Below, piece by piece: positions 45,192 through 54,147 of a stretch of 64,000 bases of DNA. Under the pieces are notes generated by a model that saw only the letters and a list, made by a program, of their open reading frames with translations, made no database searches and was not told the origin of the DNA. Numbering within the stretch: the stretch's first letter is position 1; each line of letters begins with the position of its first letter. The translations under genes were made by a program, and so were the position numbers. Where the stretch lies: the NCBI RefSeq assembly GCF_900446215.1, contig NZ_UAQZ01000003.1, positions 248,001 through 312,000 on the forward strand, written 5' to 3'. The DNA comes from Burkholderia cenocepacia. GTDB taxonomy: Bacteria > Pseudomonadota > Gammaproteobacteria > Burkholderiales > Burkholderiaceae.

Positions 45192-45234
45192 CGCGCGTTG
45201 CAGCCGCGGGCGGCCCGCCGTCCGCGATGCTCGC

Positions 45235-45272
45235 AAAAAAAGCCGCATGGTTCATGACCATGCGGCTTTTTT
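45235..45272. terminator. Bidirectional terminator after yidC
   Basis: A-run, GCCGCATGG, a 7-nt loop, CCATGCGGC and a T-run form a 9-bp GC stem extended by A-T pairs. It serves yidC on the plus strand and the convergent regulator gene on the minus strand. Confidence 0.92.
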
Positions 45273-45315
45273 GTTTCGCGGCGACGACGCCGGCGGCGCG
45301 TGCGGCTGCTGCCGT

Positions 45316-45771
45316 TCAGGCTTTCTTCGCTTCGAGTTTCGGATCGCCGTAGAACTGCTCGACCAGTTCCTGCACGAGGTAGCGCTGATGCGGCGACAAG
45401 GCCTCGATCTTCGATGCGAGTTCGATCGTCTCGGGTGTCGGCGGATAACGTTCGTCGCGCGGCAGCGGTTGCGGCGTCGGATGTTCGATTACGCTTGGCG
45501 ACGGCCCGTAATGCAGCCAGTGCACTTCGACGCGCAACCATTCGGCGAGCGTTTCGAGTTTGTCCGACGTCGGGATCGTGCGGCCCGTCAGCCATTTGTG
45601 CGCGGTTTGCGGCGAAACGGGGTGCGTTCCGCGATGACGCAGATTGAATCGGTTCGCCAGTTCCGTCGCGCCCGTGACCTTCTCCGGGCTGCGCCGCAGG
45701 GCGAATTTCAGGCGTTCCGAGAACGCGGCTTTTTCTTCGGATGTCGGCATGGGGAGATTGTGCAATTCCAT
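45316..45771 (-). CDS. XRE-like helix-turn-helix regulator
   Basis: A 151-aa predicted DNA-binding protein. The N-terminal half contains a lambda-repressor-type helix-turn-helix (TGATELANRFNLR and VSPQTAHKWLTGR), and the C-terminal half is a charged helical region. The start at 45771 (MELHNLPMPTSEE) is preferred over an internal ATG at 45750, which has no better ribosome-binding site. Target genes are unknown. It lies between yidC and mnmE on the opposite strand and is not part of either operon. Confidence 0.8.
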   Translation of the reverse strand: MELHNLPMPTSEEKAAFSERLKFALRRSPEKVTGATELANRFNLRHRGTHPVSPQTAHKWLTGRTIPTSDKLETLAEWLRVEVHWLHYGPSPSVIEHPTPQPLPRDERYPPTPETIELASKIEALSPHQRYLVQELVEQFYGDPKLEAKKA

Positions 45772-46087
45772 CGCCGCGTCCCAGACAACCATATAGGATA
45801 AACGTATCTTGTTCGGACGAATCTCACCCTTGATCAGGATGGGGAACGAAATTGAGGGACGTAGTGCCAAGCCCCTCGGGCACGCATACTCGTCCGAAAT
45901 GGTCGGTGTGTCACGACGCCGAACTGATACTCGGCTTATCCCCGGCGGGATAAATTCGGGCGTGTCCGAATCCGGCGGCGCGGCCGGTGGCGTGTGAGCC
46001 GGCACGCTACAATGCCGGCGTTCCGGTGCCCGAACTGTTGCGCGGGCGCACCATTGACTCGCTGATTACCCGATTTCTCCGATTCCC

Positions 46088-47482
46088 ATGCTCGCTACCG
46101 ATTCCGATCCGATCGTCGCCATTGCCACCGCTGCCGGCCGGGGCGGCATCGGGGTCGTCCGCGTGTCGTTCGGGCGTGGCGGCGAGGCGGCCGCGCTGCC
46201 GCTGATCGACGCGTTGTGCGGGCAAAAGCTCGCGCCACGCCACGCGAGCTACGTGCCGTTTCTCGACGCGCACGGCGCGCCGCTCGACCGCGGGATCGCG
46301 CTGTATTTCCCGGCGCCGCATTCGTACACCGGCGAGCACGTGCTCGAGCTACAGGGGCATGGCGGGCCGATCGTGATGCAGCTGCTGCTGCAGCGCTGCC
46401 TGGATGCGGGGCGCGGCTTCGGGCTGCGGCTCGCGGAACCGGGCGAATTCACGCGGCGCGCGTTCCTGAACGATAAGCTCGACCTCGCGCAGGCCGAGGC
46501 TGTCGCCGACCTGATCGAGGCGAGCACCGAGGCCGCGGCGCGCTCGGCCGGGCGTTCGCTCGACGGCGCGTTCTCGCGGCAGATCCACGCGCTCGTCGAC
46601 GACGTGATCACGCTGCGGATGCTGGTCGAGGCGACGCTCGATTTTCCGGAGGAGGAAATCGACTTCCTCGAAGCGGCCGACGCGCGCGGCAAGCTCGCGA
46701 AGATCCGCGCGCAACTCGCGCACGTGCTCGGCGATGCGCGTCAGGGCGCGTTGTTGCGTGAAGGGCTGTCGGTCGTGCTCGCGGGGCAGCCGAACGTCGG
46801 CAAGTCATCGCTGCTGAATGCGCTGGCGGGCGCCGAGCTGGCGATCGTCACGCCGATTGCCGGCACGACGCGCGACAAGGTGGCGCAGACGATCCAGGTC
46901 GAAGGGATTCCGCTGCACATCATCGATACGGCCGGGTTGCGCGAGACGGAGGACGAAGTCGAACGGATCGGCATTGCGCGCACGTGGAGCGAGATCGAGC
47001 GCGCGGACGTCGTGCTGCATCTGCTCGATTCGCGCACGGGGATGACGGCGGACGACGAAACGATCGCCGCGCGGTTTCCGGCCGGCGTGCCGGTGGTGCG
47101 CGTGCTGAACAAGACGGACCTGACCGGCGTGCCGGCATGCGTCGAGCATCCGGCGGCGGAAGGCGATCTGACCGAGGTGCATCTGTCGGCGAAACGCGGC
47201 GACGGGATCGACATGCTGCGCGCGGAGCTGTTGCGGATCGCAGGGTGGCAGGCGGGGGCCGAGGGTGTGTATCTCGCACGCGAGCGGCATCTGATCGCGC
47301 TGCGGGCCGCGCAGGAACATCTCGCGCAGGCGGCGGATCATGCGGAGCAGCGTGCGCAGTCGCTCGATCTGTTTGCCGAAGAGCTGCGGCTCGCGCAGGA
47401 GCAGCTCAATGCGATTACCGGGGAGTTCACGTCGGATGATCTGCTGGGGGTGATTTTCAGCAGGTTTTGTATCGGGAAGTGA
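46088..47482 (+). CDS. mnmE: tRNA uridine-5-carboxymethylaminomethyl modification GTPase
   Basis: With MnmG it modifies U34 of certain tRNAs. The 464-aa protein has the N-terminal tetrahydrofolate-binding domain ([16 protein letters not shown]) and a central helical domain. The inserted Era-like G domain shows [20 protein letters not shown] and DTAGLRET, and the C-terminus is the invariant FCIGK. No mnmG follows in this window. Confidence 0.97.
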   Translation: MLATDSDPIVAIATAAGRGGIGVVRVSFGRGGEAAALPLIDALCGQKLAPRHASYVPFLDAHGAPLDRGIALYFPAPHSYTGEHVLELQGHGGPIVMQLLLQRCLDAGRGFGLRLAEPGEFTRRAFLNDKLDLAQAEAVADLIEASTEAAARSAGRSLDGAFSRQIHALVDDVITLRMLVEATLDFPEEEIDFLEAADARGKLAKIRAQLAHVLGDARQGALLREGLSVVLAGQPNVGKSSLLNALAGAELAIVTPIAGTTRDKVAQTIQVEGIPLHIIDTAGLRETEDEVERIGIARTWSEIERADVVLHLLDSRTGMTADDETIAARFPAGVPVVRVLNKTDLTGVPACVEHPAAEGDLTEVHLSAKRGDGIDMLRAELLRIAGWQAGAEGVYLARERHLIALRAAQEHLAQAADHAEQRAQSLDLFAEELRLAQEQLNAITGEFTSDDLLGVIFSRFCIGK

Positions 47483-47623
47483 GCTGGCACGGAACTGTCC
47501 GTTGCCGCTGCCAGCGGCGTGCCATCGAGTACGAACGGCATGGGCGCTCACGCATCGTCATTGCCGGATGCCGAAACGAATTCAAACATCCGGAATGATG
47601 ACGCAGTGCTCGGTCGGAAGACG

Positions 47624-47749
47624 TCAATCCCAATGACGATGATGATGGTAATACCCACCCCCACCGTAATACCCGCCACCATCAGGCACGACGATACAGC
47701 CGCTCAACAACACGGCGACGCCGGCAATCAGCAAAAGGGCCTTCTTCAT
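47624..47749 (-). CDS. Tiny Gly/Tyr/His-rich lipoprotein
   Basis: A 41-aa frame with a clean lipoprotein signal (MKKALLLIAGVAVLLSGC, lipobox LSGC). A short mature tail rich in Gly, Tyr and His (GGGYYGGGGYYHHH) follows. A good Shine-Dalgarno (AGGTGA) precedes the ATG. It lies between mnmE and the GGDEF gene. The His cluster could bind metal, but function is unknown. Confidence 0.75.
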   Translation of the reverse strand: MKKALLLIAGVAVLLSGCIVVPDGGGYYGGGGYYHHHRHWD

Positions 47750-47899
47750 CGCGTTCACCTGCTCGGGTTCAATATGAAACCCAGCATAGCGAGCGGCTCC
47801 GGCCCGGGCTGTAAGCGATCGTATCCCCGCGCCGCAATCCGTAACGGCGGATTATTCCGGTCACAATGACCGTAACAATTCGCCAAACAGCAGACGTTT

Positions 47900-49258
47900 T
47901 CAGGCGACGACGACCCGGTTTCGCCCCGCATCCTTCGCGCGATACAGCGCGGCATCCGCAGCTTCGATCAACGCGTCGGGGGTCGACAGATCGTCGGCCG
48001 ACACGGTCGCGCAACCGACGCTGACGCTCACGCGCCCGGCCGGCGAGTCGGGCATCGCGAGGTCGAGCCGCAGCACGGCTTCGCGCACTTCGTCGGCCAC
48101 CACCCGCGCACCGCGCGCGCCGGTGTTCGGCAGCACGATCGCGAACTCCTCGCCGCCGTAGCGCGCGACGATGTCGGCCGGCCGCCGCACCGCGCCGGCC
48201 AGTGCATTCGCAACGGCGATCAGGCACGCATCGCCCTTCACGTGACCGAACGCGTCGTTGTACGCCTTGAAGCGATCGACGTCGACCATCAGCAGAGACA
48301 GCGGTTCGCCTTGCCGCCGCGCCTGCAGGAACAGCGTATGGAAATGGTCGTTGAAGTGGCTGCGGTTGAACGCGCCCGTGAGACCGTCGCGCGCGGAAGA
48401 GCGGATCAGCGTCGCGTGCGCTTCGAACAACTGCTGATACAGCATCGTCACTTCCCACGCGAGCACGCACACGAGCACGCCGGGCGTGAACATGCTGAAC
48501 ACGCGCGCGACATACCAGCCGACCGTGAAGCGGTTGGTGGACAGCAGGTTCAGCGTCGTATCGGTGAGACAGGCGAGCACCGCGATCGCGAGCCACAGGT
48601 CGAGCGTCGTGCGCAGCCGGCCCGTGACCAGCACGGCCACGAGCGCGAGCGCGTTGAGGATCCACACGACGAGCGCGATGCCGTTGACGGGCAGCACGGC
48701 CGCGTCGCGCGGCGGATGGAACGCGGGCGGCAGCGACACGTTCAGCGCGAGCACGCACAGCAGCGCCGCCGCGATGGCCGGCCCACCGACGAGCGCGAGG
48801 GTCCAGCGGCGCGTCTCTTTCGCGCCGACCGGGGCGCGCGTCAGCCGTTCGCGTGCGAACAGCGCGGCCATCACGAAGCACGGAAAGCCGGCATGCCAGA
48901 AGACCCACATCCACGCGGCGCTTTGCGGGCGCGCGCCGAGCAGGCCATGTGGCGCGAACACGCCGGGAAAGGTGAGCAGTTGCAGCGCGACGGCGAGCGC
49001 GGTGAACGCATAGGCGCCGCCGAGCGCACCGAGCACGGGCTGGCGTGTCACGGTGAACTGCGCGCCGAGGAAGAACGCGGCGATGCTCGCGGTCGTGAAC
49101 ACGGTGAGCGCGCACATCGGCATGAAGGGCTCGACGGGCGGCAGCGCGACGTTCGCATGCGGCGCGGCGATCCCGAGCGTGAGCAGGATGACGAGCGCCG
49201 TCAGCGCGCCGAACCACAGCTGACGTTGCGTCGTGTGCTGGATCAGGATGCCTTCCAT
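47900..49258 (-). CDS. Membrane-bound diguanylate cyclase (MASE4-like sensor, GGDEF)
   Basis: Predicted to make cyclic di-GMP. The 452-aa protein has seven to eight transmembrane helices in residues ~15-260, resembling a MASE4-type sensor, and then a GGDEF domain. That domain has SARDGLTGAFNRSHF, VDVDRFKAYNDAFGH and the active-site YGGEEFAIV. No RxxD inhibitory site is obvious just upstream of GGEEF. The start at 49258 (MEGILIQHTTQ) is preferred; the longer reading adds a Pro/Gly-rich stretch without a membrane role. The signal sensed is unknown. Confidence 0.88.
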   Translation of the reverse strand: MEGILIQHTTQRQLWFGALTALVILLTLGIAAPHANVALPPVEPFMPMCALTVFTTASIAAFFLGAQFTVTRQPVLGALGGAYAFTALAVALQLLTFPGVFAPHGLLGARPQSAAWMWVFWHAGFPCFVMAALFARERLTRAPVGAKETRRWTLALVGGPAIAAALLCVLALNVSLPPAFHPPRDAAVLPVNGIALVVWILNALALVAVLVTGRLRTTLDLWLAIAVLACLTDTTLNLLSTNRFTVGWYVARVFSMFTPGVLVCVLAWEVTMLYQQLFEAHATLIRSSARDGLTGAFNRSHFNDHFHTLFLQARRQGEPLSLLMVDVDRFKAYNDAFGHVKGDACLIAVANALAGAVRRPADIVARYGGEEFAIVLPNTGARGARVVADEVREAVLRLDLAMPDSPAGRVSVSVGCATVSADDLSTPDALIEAADAALYRAKDAGRNRVVVA

Positions 49259-49367
49259 GGAGTCCCCCGGACACGCGTGCGACGCACCCGATCTTGCGCC
49301 GGGCGGCACGCCTGCCGATCGCGGCGCGACCGGTGCGGCCCGATCCTATCGCGTTATCGCGCTGCGC

Positions 49368-49616
49368 TCAAATGCCGAGCCCGGGGCCGAAGTTGCCGGC
49401 GACCCAGCGCGTGACGGCATCGACGTCCGCGTAGTCCTGCTCGGGCAGGCCGTCGAGCATCGACAGCACTTCGTTGCTGGCGCCGGCGTCGCGCGCGGCA
49501 TCGACGATCGCATCCTTGTTCGCCGGATAGCGGACGGCCGCCAGGACATCGGCGATCTGCAGGTCGATCGTTTCGTTCGGGATATCGTGCGGAGGAATGG
49601 TGGGCTTGTCGTTCAC
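49368..49616 (-). CDS. DUF2795 family protein
   Basis: An 82-aa acidic protein whose core (IADVLAAVRYPANKDAIVDAA and VLSMLDGLPEQDY) matches the DUF2795 pattern found across Burkholderia and actinobacteria. It is helical with no membrane segment. Function is not known. It is transcribed on the minus strand upstream of the GGDEF gene, separated by 109 bp. Confidence 0.8.
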   Translation of the reverse strand: MNDKPTIPPHDIPNETIDLQIADVLAAVRYPANKDAIVDAARDAGASNEVLSMLDGLPEQDYADVDAVTRWVAGNFGPGLGI

Positions 49617-49731
49617 GTCGGCGTCTCGCGGGTGGGGCGGGAATCGGATCGAAGCGCAAGGGCCGTGCCCGGCATGTTACGCGGCCCGCGGTGCCCCGGC
49701 CGGCGCGGGTTGCGGATGGCGGCGATCGACG

Positions 49732-49902
49732 TCAATGCCCGCGTCGCACGCGGCGCCACGGATGCTTCCAGTCGATGTGCGGTGCGTTCTCGTCGCGCGG
49801 ATGCTGGCGACGGTGCTCCTGCCAGAGTTCGTCGGAAAACAGCGCAGCCACGATGACGAGCGGCAGCACGAGGAAAATTCCGAGGATGACTTGCTCGATC
49901 AC
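49732..49902 (-). CDS. Small membrane protein with GTG start
   Basis: A 56-aa frame beginning at a GTG that follows an almost perfect Shine-Dalgarno (AAGGAGG, 6 bases before). Residues 4-22 form a hydrophobic helix (VILGIFLVLPLVIVAALF). A charged tail with several His, Arg and Trp residues follows (LWQEHRRQHPRDE...WKHPWRR). The strong ribosome-binding site and regular codon use support coding. No family is recognised. Confidence 0.7.
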   Translation of the reverse strand: MIEQVILGIFLVLPLVIVAALFSDELWQEHRRQHPRDENAPHIDWKHPWRRVRRGH

Positions 49903-50053
49903 GATAGCCTCCTTGCGGTGGCAGGAACCCTTGCTCCCATTCTAGGCTCTGAACTTCGCCCGCGTTCAATTTCTTACAGTGCGAAACGGGCCCGAACGCG
50001 GCCGCGCCGCGCGGGCGTTCCGCACGTGCGCCGGCCTCAAAAAGGACATGAAC

Positions 50054-50611
50054 ATGCAACTCCAGAACGATACCAACACGCTCGCGCTGCGGCCGCTGGA
50101 GCGCCAGGACCTGCGCTTCGTCCACGAACTCAACAATGACGCGAAGATCATGCGTTACTGGTTCGAGGAGCCGTACGAAACCTTCTCGGAACTGTCGCAA
50201 CTGTACGACCGCCACGTACACGACCAGCGCGAGCGCCGTTTCGTCGCGGTCGATGCGCAAGATGAACTCGTCGGCCTCGTCGAGCTGATCGAGCTCGACT
50301 ACATCCACCGCCGCGGCGAGTTCCAGATCATCATCGCGCCGCAGTGCCAGGGGCGCGGCTATGCGGGCCAGGCGACGCGCCTCGCGATCGAGTACGCGTT
50401 CAAGGTGCTGAACATGCGCAAGCTGTACCTGATCGTCGATACGTCGAATGCGGCGGCGATTCACGTGTACGAGAAATGCGGATTCCAGCACGAGGCCGAA
50501 TTGAAGGAAGAATTTTTCGGGAATGGCGCGTATCACAACGCTTATCGGATGTGCATCTTCCAGTGCGATTATTTCGAGCGGCAGCGGGCCGGTGTGAATA
50601 ACGCAGGGTAA
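50054..50611 (+). CDS. speG: Spermidine N1-acetyltransferase
   Basis: A GNAT acetyltransferase of 185 aa, close in pattern to SpeG, which acetylates spermidine and spermine to control polyamine levels. It shows [29 protein letters not shown], the acetyl-CoA loop [20 protein letters not shown] and the C-terminal ELKEEFF. ATG 50054 lies 7 bases after AGGA; an ATG at 50048 is too close to it. Confidence 0.88.
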   Translation: MQLQNDTNTLALRPLERQDLRFVHELNNDAKIMRYWFEEPYETFSELSQLYDRHVHDQRERRFVAVDAQDELVGLVELIELDYIHRRGEFQIIIAPQCQGRGYAGQATRLAIEYAFKVLNMRKLYLIVDTSNAAAIHVYEKCGFQHEAELKEEFFGNGAYHNAYRMCIFQCDYFERQRAGVNNAG

Positions 50612-50995
50612 ACGCCATCGGTGAAAGGCGCTTGCGACGGGGCTTCGCGGGCGCCGAATGGACACGGGGAACTACGGATAAATACGGATCCGCTTATACC
50701 TGGCATTTTTCTTGTATCAGGTAAATGCGATTGCGCGCTGCGGTAAAGTGGAATCGTTTCGGATGACTTTATGTGCGGCGCATCAAAATGATCCGGATAT
50801 CGAAATGGATTATCCAAACCGTTCAATCGCTGCAATGTAACTGGGATGAAAGCCTTGCCGGATAACGCTTTCCGCCCGGCATGACGAGGCTGTCCGCCGG
50901 GCAGCCCGCTTTTACCCGTCGCGCACACTGCGCGAAAACAGGCTGCGCACGGGGTGCGACAATCCGCCGCTATTGCGGTCGCACAACAAATGTGC
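50612..50995. other. Intergenic stretch, nothing convincing
   Basis: About 380 bp with a moderately AT-rich middle part. The longest frame (minus strand 50569-50928) overlaps the speG end and lacks recognisable features. No hairpin with a T run was seen after speG. Confidence 0.4.
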
Positions 50996-51023
50996 TTGCT
51001 ATCGTTTACCGGTCTTCTAAAGT
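50996..51023 (+). promoter_or_regulatory. Promoter of the secreted 115-aa protein gene
   Basis: TTGCTA and TAAAGT are spaced by 16 bp, ending about 75 bp upstream of the ATG at 51099. It fits a sigma-70 promoter. Confidence 0.5.
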
Positions 51024-51098
51024 GAAAAACGCGGGTTCACGATCACCTTTAAACACATAGCTAACCCAGCCTGGTGCCCGCAAGCCTGGAGACAGAAC

Positions 51099-51446
51099 AT
51101 GATGAAGCGTACCGGTGTCCTCTTTGCCCTTGTCGGCGCATTTTGCGCTGTGTCGATTGCGCAGGCCGGCGGCGATTCGGCCGTCAAGCCGAAGCAGGAA
51201 ATCCAGCTGACGAAGAACGCATGGGGCTGTCTGTCGAAAGACAATCTGGACTCCGTATTGAGTCACGAGCGTGACGGCAAGTCGCAGGCGAAGCAGCAGT
51301 ATTTCGACGACTTCCGCTGCCTGTCGGTGCCGGAAGGCCAGCGCTTCCGCGTGGTGTCGGTCGATCAGGGCGACGTGCAGTTCGTCAGCGCCGACAACAG
51401 CGACCAGCAAGGCCTCTGGACCGATTCGCGCTTCGTCAAGCAATAA
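51099..51446 (+). CDS. Secreted hypothetical protein
   Basis: A 115-aa protein with a Sec signal peptide (MMKRTGVLFALVGAFCAVSIAQA, cleavage after AQA). The mature part is small and hydrophilic, with two Cys residues (GCLSKD and FRCLSV) that could form a disulfide in the periplasm. The Shine-Dalgarno GGAGAC precedes the ATG. No known family is recognised. Confidence 0.75.
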   Translation: MMKRTGVLFALVGAFCAVSIAQAGGDSAVKPKQEIQLTKNAWGCLSKDNLDSVLSHERDGKSQAKQQYFDDFRCLSVPEGQRFRVVSVDQGDVQFVSADNSDQQGLWTDSRFVKQ

Positions 51447-51517
51447 CCGTCCATTCCCGCGCAGTCGCACGACGCGCGAGCGCGCCGGCTCGAGGAGCCG
51501 GCGGCGCGAACCGATCA

Positions 51518-51540
51518 CGGCCCGGCGCATGCCGGGCCGT
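51518..51540 (+). terminator. GC-rich hairpin after the secreted protein gene
   Basis: ACGGCCCGGC and GCCGGGCCGT form a 10-bp stem on a 4-base loop about 70 bp after the stop codon. There is no T run, so it may be only a pausing or RNA-stabilising structure. Another inverted repeat (CGCGCCGGCTC/GAGCCGGCG) lies just before it. Confidence 0.35.
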
Positions 51541-51634
51541 TGCGCTGTGGATCGCGCATCACGCACGCCGGACGGCGCGCATTCGGTATCATCACGGCCC
51601 GACCGAACCGAATGCCCGCCCGGGCCGCATCCGC

Positions 51635-52189
51635 ATGGCGCTGAAATCCACGATCTACAAAGCCGAGCTGCAAATCGCCGACATGGATCGGCATTACTAC
51701 GCCGATCACGCGCTGACGGTGGCGCGCCATCCGTCGGAAACCGACGACCGGATGATGGTGCGCATCGTCGCGTTCGCGCTGTTCGCGCACGAGCGGCTCG
51801 AGTTCTGCAAGGGACTGTCGGACGTGGACGAGCCCGACCTGTGGCAGAAGGATCTGACGGGCGCGATCGACGTGTGGATCGAGGCCGGCCAGCCGGACGA
51901 ACGACGCATCTCGAAGGCGGCCGGCCGCGCCGGACAGGTCACGGTGATCGCGTACGGCGGCAAGACGTCGGATATCTGGTGGCAGGGCGTGCGCAGCAAG
52001 GTCGAACGGCTGCGCAACGTGCAGGTGCTGTCGCTCGCCGACGGCGTCGCGGCCGCGCTCGGGCGGCTCGCCGAGCGCACGATGCGCCTGCAGTGCACGG
52101 TGCAGGACGGCACCGCGTGGATCTCGAGCGCCGATCACGATCCGGTCGTGGTCGAGTGGACGGTACTGAAGGCGCGCGCGGACGCGTAA
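51635..52189 (+). CDS. yaeQ: YaeQ family protein
   Basis: A 184-aa protein with the YaeQ pattern (MALKSTIYKAELQIADMDRHYY, HPSETDDRMMVRIVAFALFA and EPDLWQKDLTGAIDVWIEAGQPDE). The fold is a PD-(D/E)XK-like core by structure of relatives, but a nuclease activity is not established. It is convergent with the VOC gene downstream. Confidence 0.9.
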   Translation: MALKSTIYKAELQIADMDRHYYADHALTVARHPSETDDRMMVRIVAFALFAHERLEFCKGLSDVDEPDLWQKDLTGAIDVWIEAGQPDERRISKAAGRAGQVTVIAYGGKTSDIWWQGVRSKVERLRNVQVLSLADGVAAALGRLAERTMRLQCTVQDGTAWISSADHDPVVVEWTVLKARADA

Positions 52190-52210
52190 CGGCCCGCGCG
52201 CGGGCCGCAT

Positions 52211-52624
52211 TCAGCCGAGCGCGGACGGCGGCCCTTTGAATTCGACCATGTTCCCTTCGGGATCGAACAGGTAGATCGACGGCCCGTAGCCGCCGGCGCC
52301 GTAGCGTTCGGCCGGTGCGCCGGGGCGCGCGCCATGCGTGGCGAAATGGGCGATCAATGCGTTGGGATCGAACGGCTCGACGCGCAGGCACAGGTGATCG
52401 AGGTTGCGCCCGGTGCCGGGCGGCCCGCTGTCGGGCCGGTCGATCGGGCCGCCGACCGTCAGCAGATCGATCAGCGCGTCGCCGGCGCGCAGTTGCACGA
52501 GGCCCAGATCGGGCTGTTCCTTCTCCACATGGCAACCGACGGCGTCGCAGTAAAAGCGCGTCATCGCCGCCATGTCGGTCACGCGCAGCACGATGTGATC
52601 GATTCCGCGGATGGTGGGTTTCAT
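52211..52624 (-). CDS. VOC (glyoxalase/dioxygenase) superfamily protein
   Basis: A 137-aa single-domain vicinal-oxygen-chelate protein with two beta-alpha-beta-beta-beta units. It shows IRGIDHIVLRVTDM with the first metal His, NLDHLCLRVE with a second, and the C-terminal YLFDPEGNMVEFKG with the metal Glu. Substrate is unknown; the pattern resembles glyoxalase/virulence-protein-type small VOC enzymes. The ATG at 52624 is at the family start. Confidence 0.85.
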   Translation of the reverse strand: MKPTIRGIDHIVLRVTDMAAMTRFYCDAVGCHVEKEQPDLGLVQLRAGDALIDLLTVGGPIDRPDSGPPGTGRNLDHLCLRVEPFDPNALIAHFATHGARPGAPAERYGAGGYGPSIYLFDPEGNMVEFKGPPSALG

Positions 52625-52714
52625 GAGCGGGGGACTCCTTCGCAGTCGACGAGCATCGAGTGTAGACGCATCGCGCCTGCGCCGCCGGCCGGAACGCGGC
52701 ACAATCGACGGACG

Positions 52715-52781
52715 AAAAAAAGCCCGTTCACGCAGTGCGGAACGGGCTTAATCCATATCAGGAGGAGACATGGAGGAGACA
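52715..52781 (-). ncRNA. Candidate CU-rich small RNA upstream of ada
   Basis: On the minus strand a promoter is followed by a ~67-nt stretch with no open frame of note. It contains two copies of CTCCTCC (anti-Shine-Dalgarno-like). It ends in a rho-independent terminator in which AAGCCCGTT/AACGGGCTT is followed by seven T. No gene lies upstream on this strand to need that terminator, and the VOC gene starts only ~90 bp further on. This is a typical layout for a trans-acting sRNA that masks ribosome-binding sites. Confidence 0.55.
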
Positions 52782-52787
52782 GTTCCA

Positions 52788-52816
52788 ACTATACACACGG
52801 CGATGGTGCGACGCAA
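52788..52816 (-). promoter_or_regulatory. Promoter of the candidate small RNA
   Basis: TTGCGT (-35) and TATAGT (-10), read on the minus strand, are exactly 17 bp apart. The expected start is near 52781, immediately before the CU-rich stretch. Confidence 0.55.
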
Positions 52817-52971
52817 TATTCCGATTGCAAAAAAACGTCAGGACGGCGATTTGTCGCATCCGCACTGCAGCAAAATGGTGACGGGACGATGACGAAAACC
52901 GCGCTGGAGCGGCCGCCGCGCGGGTTTCGTCGGATTTATCTCGATCGATGTGGCCCCGATTCGTCGGCACG

Positions 52972-52984
52972 AATCACAGAGCAA
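52972..52984 (+). promoter_or_regulatory. Ada box upstream of ada
   Basis: AAT-n6-GCAA occurs exactly (AATCACAGAGCAA), matching the A-box/B-box arrangement bound by methylated Ada in E. coli. It lies 72 bp before the ada ATG, suitable for activating a weak promoter near 53009-53037 (poor -35, TACACT as -10). Confidence 0.65.
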
Positions 52985-53055
52985 GATTCAGGGCGCGACG
53001 GCATGTGCCGATGGCTAGAGTAGGCACCATCTACACTAGAGAGTGCGAGGTTCAA

Positions 53056-54147
53056 ATGAAAACCGCCTATCCGACCGATGATGCCCGCTGGGGCGCCGTG
53101 ACCGAGCGCGATCCGCATGCGGACGGCGCGTTCTTCTATGGTGTCCGCACGACCGGCGTGTTTTGTCGCCCGACCTGCGCGTCGCGGCAGCCACGCCGCG
53201 AGAACGTGTCCTTTTTCACCGATCCGGCGGCCGCGCGCGCGGCCGGCTTCCGGCCCTGCAAGCGCTGCCAGCCGGAAGGGCTGCCGCGCGAACTGGACAT
53301 CGTCAATCGCGCATGCGCGGTGCTCGACGCGCAGGCCGAGCGGCTCACGCTGCAGCAGTTGAGCGACGCCGTGCACGTGAGCCCGTTCCACCTGCAGCGG
53401 CTCTTCAAGCGCGTGGTCGGCGTGTCGCCGCGGCAGTACCAGGCCGCGCAGCGCGGCGCGGCGTTGCGGCAGGCGCTGCAAAGCGGGCAGCCGGTCACGC
53501 AGGCGGCCGTCGACGCGGGGTTCAACTCGCCGTCGCGGCTCTATGCGTCGGTGCCGCGCGAGCTGGGGATGGCGCCGTCCGCGTTTCGCCGCCAGGGCGC
53601 GGGCCTGCGGATCGACTATGCGACCGCGTCGACGTCGCTCGGCACGGTGCTGGTCGCCGCCACCGAACAGGGCATCTGCCGGATCGCGTTCGGCGACGAC
53701 CCGGCGTCGCTCGTCGGCGAACTGAAGGACACGTTCGCGCGCGCCGAACTGGTCGAATCGTCCGCGCGGCTCGCGCCGTTCGTCACGCAGATTCGCGCGT
53801 ATCTCGACGGTACGCGGCACGCATTCGACCTGCCGCTCGACATCGCGCCGACCGCGTTCCAGCAGCGCGTATGGGAAGCGCTGACGCACATCCCGTACGG
53901 CGAGACGCGCAGCTATTCGGAGATCGCGGAGGCGCTCGGCTCGCCGCGCGCGGTGCGGGCGGTCGCGTCCGCGTGCGCGTCGAATCCGGTCGCGCTCGCG
54001 ATCCCGTGCCACCGCGTCGTGCAGAAGGGCGGCGCGCTCGCCGGCTATCGCTGGGGCGTGCGCCGCAAGGCGACGCTGCTCGCGGCCGAGGCGCGCCACG
54101 TTCACGACGATGAAGCCGAAGCCGAGACGGAGGGCAGTGCGGTTTGA
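53056..54147 (+). CDS. ada: Bifunctional DNA methylphosphotriester/O6-methylguanine methyltransferase and regulator
   Basis: Repairs alkylated DNA and, once methylated, activates the adaptive response. The 363-aa protein has all E. coli Ada parts. The N-terminal Zn site has Cys37, Cys41, Cys68 and Cys71 (FCRPTC, CKRC). An AraC-type helix-turn-helix follows (LTLQQLSDAVHVSPFHLQRLFKR). The C-terminal methyltransferase carries its acceptor Cys318 in IPCHRVV. The ATG at 53056 follows a GAGG. alkA overlaps its stop codon, so repair of both lesion types is coupled, and an Ada box precedes the gene. Confidence 0.96.
   Translation: MKTAYPTDDARWGAVTERDPHADGAFFYGVRTTGVFCRPTCASRQPRRENVSFFTDPAAARAAGFRPCKRCQPEGLPRELDIVNRACAVLDAQAERLTLQQLSDAVHVSPFHLQRLFKRVVGVSPRQYQAAQRGAALRQALQSGQPVTQAAVDAGFNSPSRLYASVPRELGMAPSAFRRQGAGLRIDYATASTSLGTVLVAATEQGICRIAFGDDPASLVGELKDTFARAELVESSARLAPFVTQIRAYLDGTRHAFDLPLDIAPTAFQQRVWEALTHIPYGETRSYSEIAEALGSPRAVRAVASACASNPVALAIPCHRVVQKGGALAGYRWGVRRKATLLAAEARHVHDDEAEAETEGSAV

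Noticed and set aside
43575..45248. Minus-strand frame of 557 codons over yidC
   Set aside because: Shadow of yidC; the composition is Arg/His-rich and no start signal is seen.
50569..50928. Minus-strand 119-codon frame after speG
   Set aside because: It overlaps the speG end, has no ribosome-binding site, and the composition is unlike host genes.
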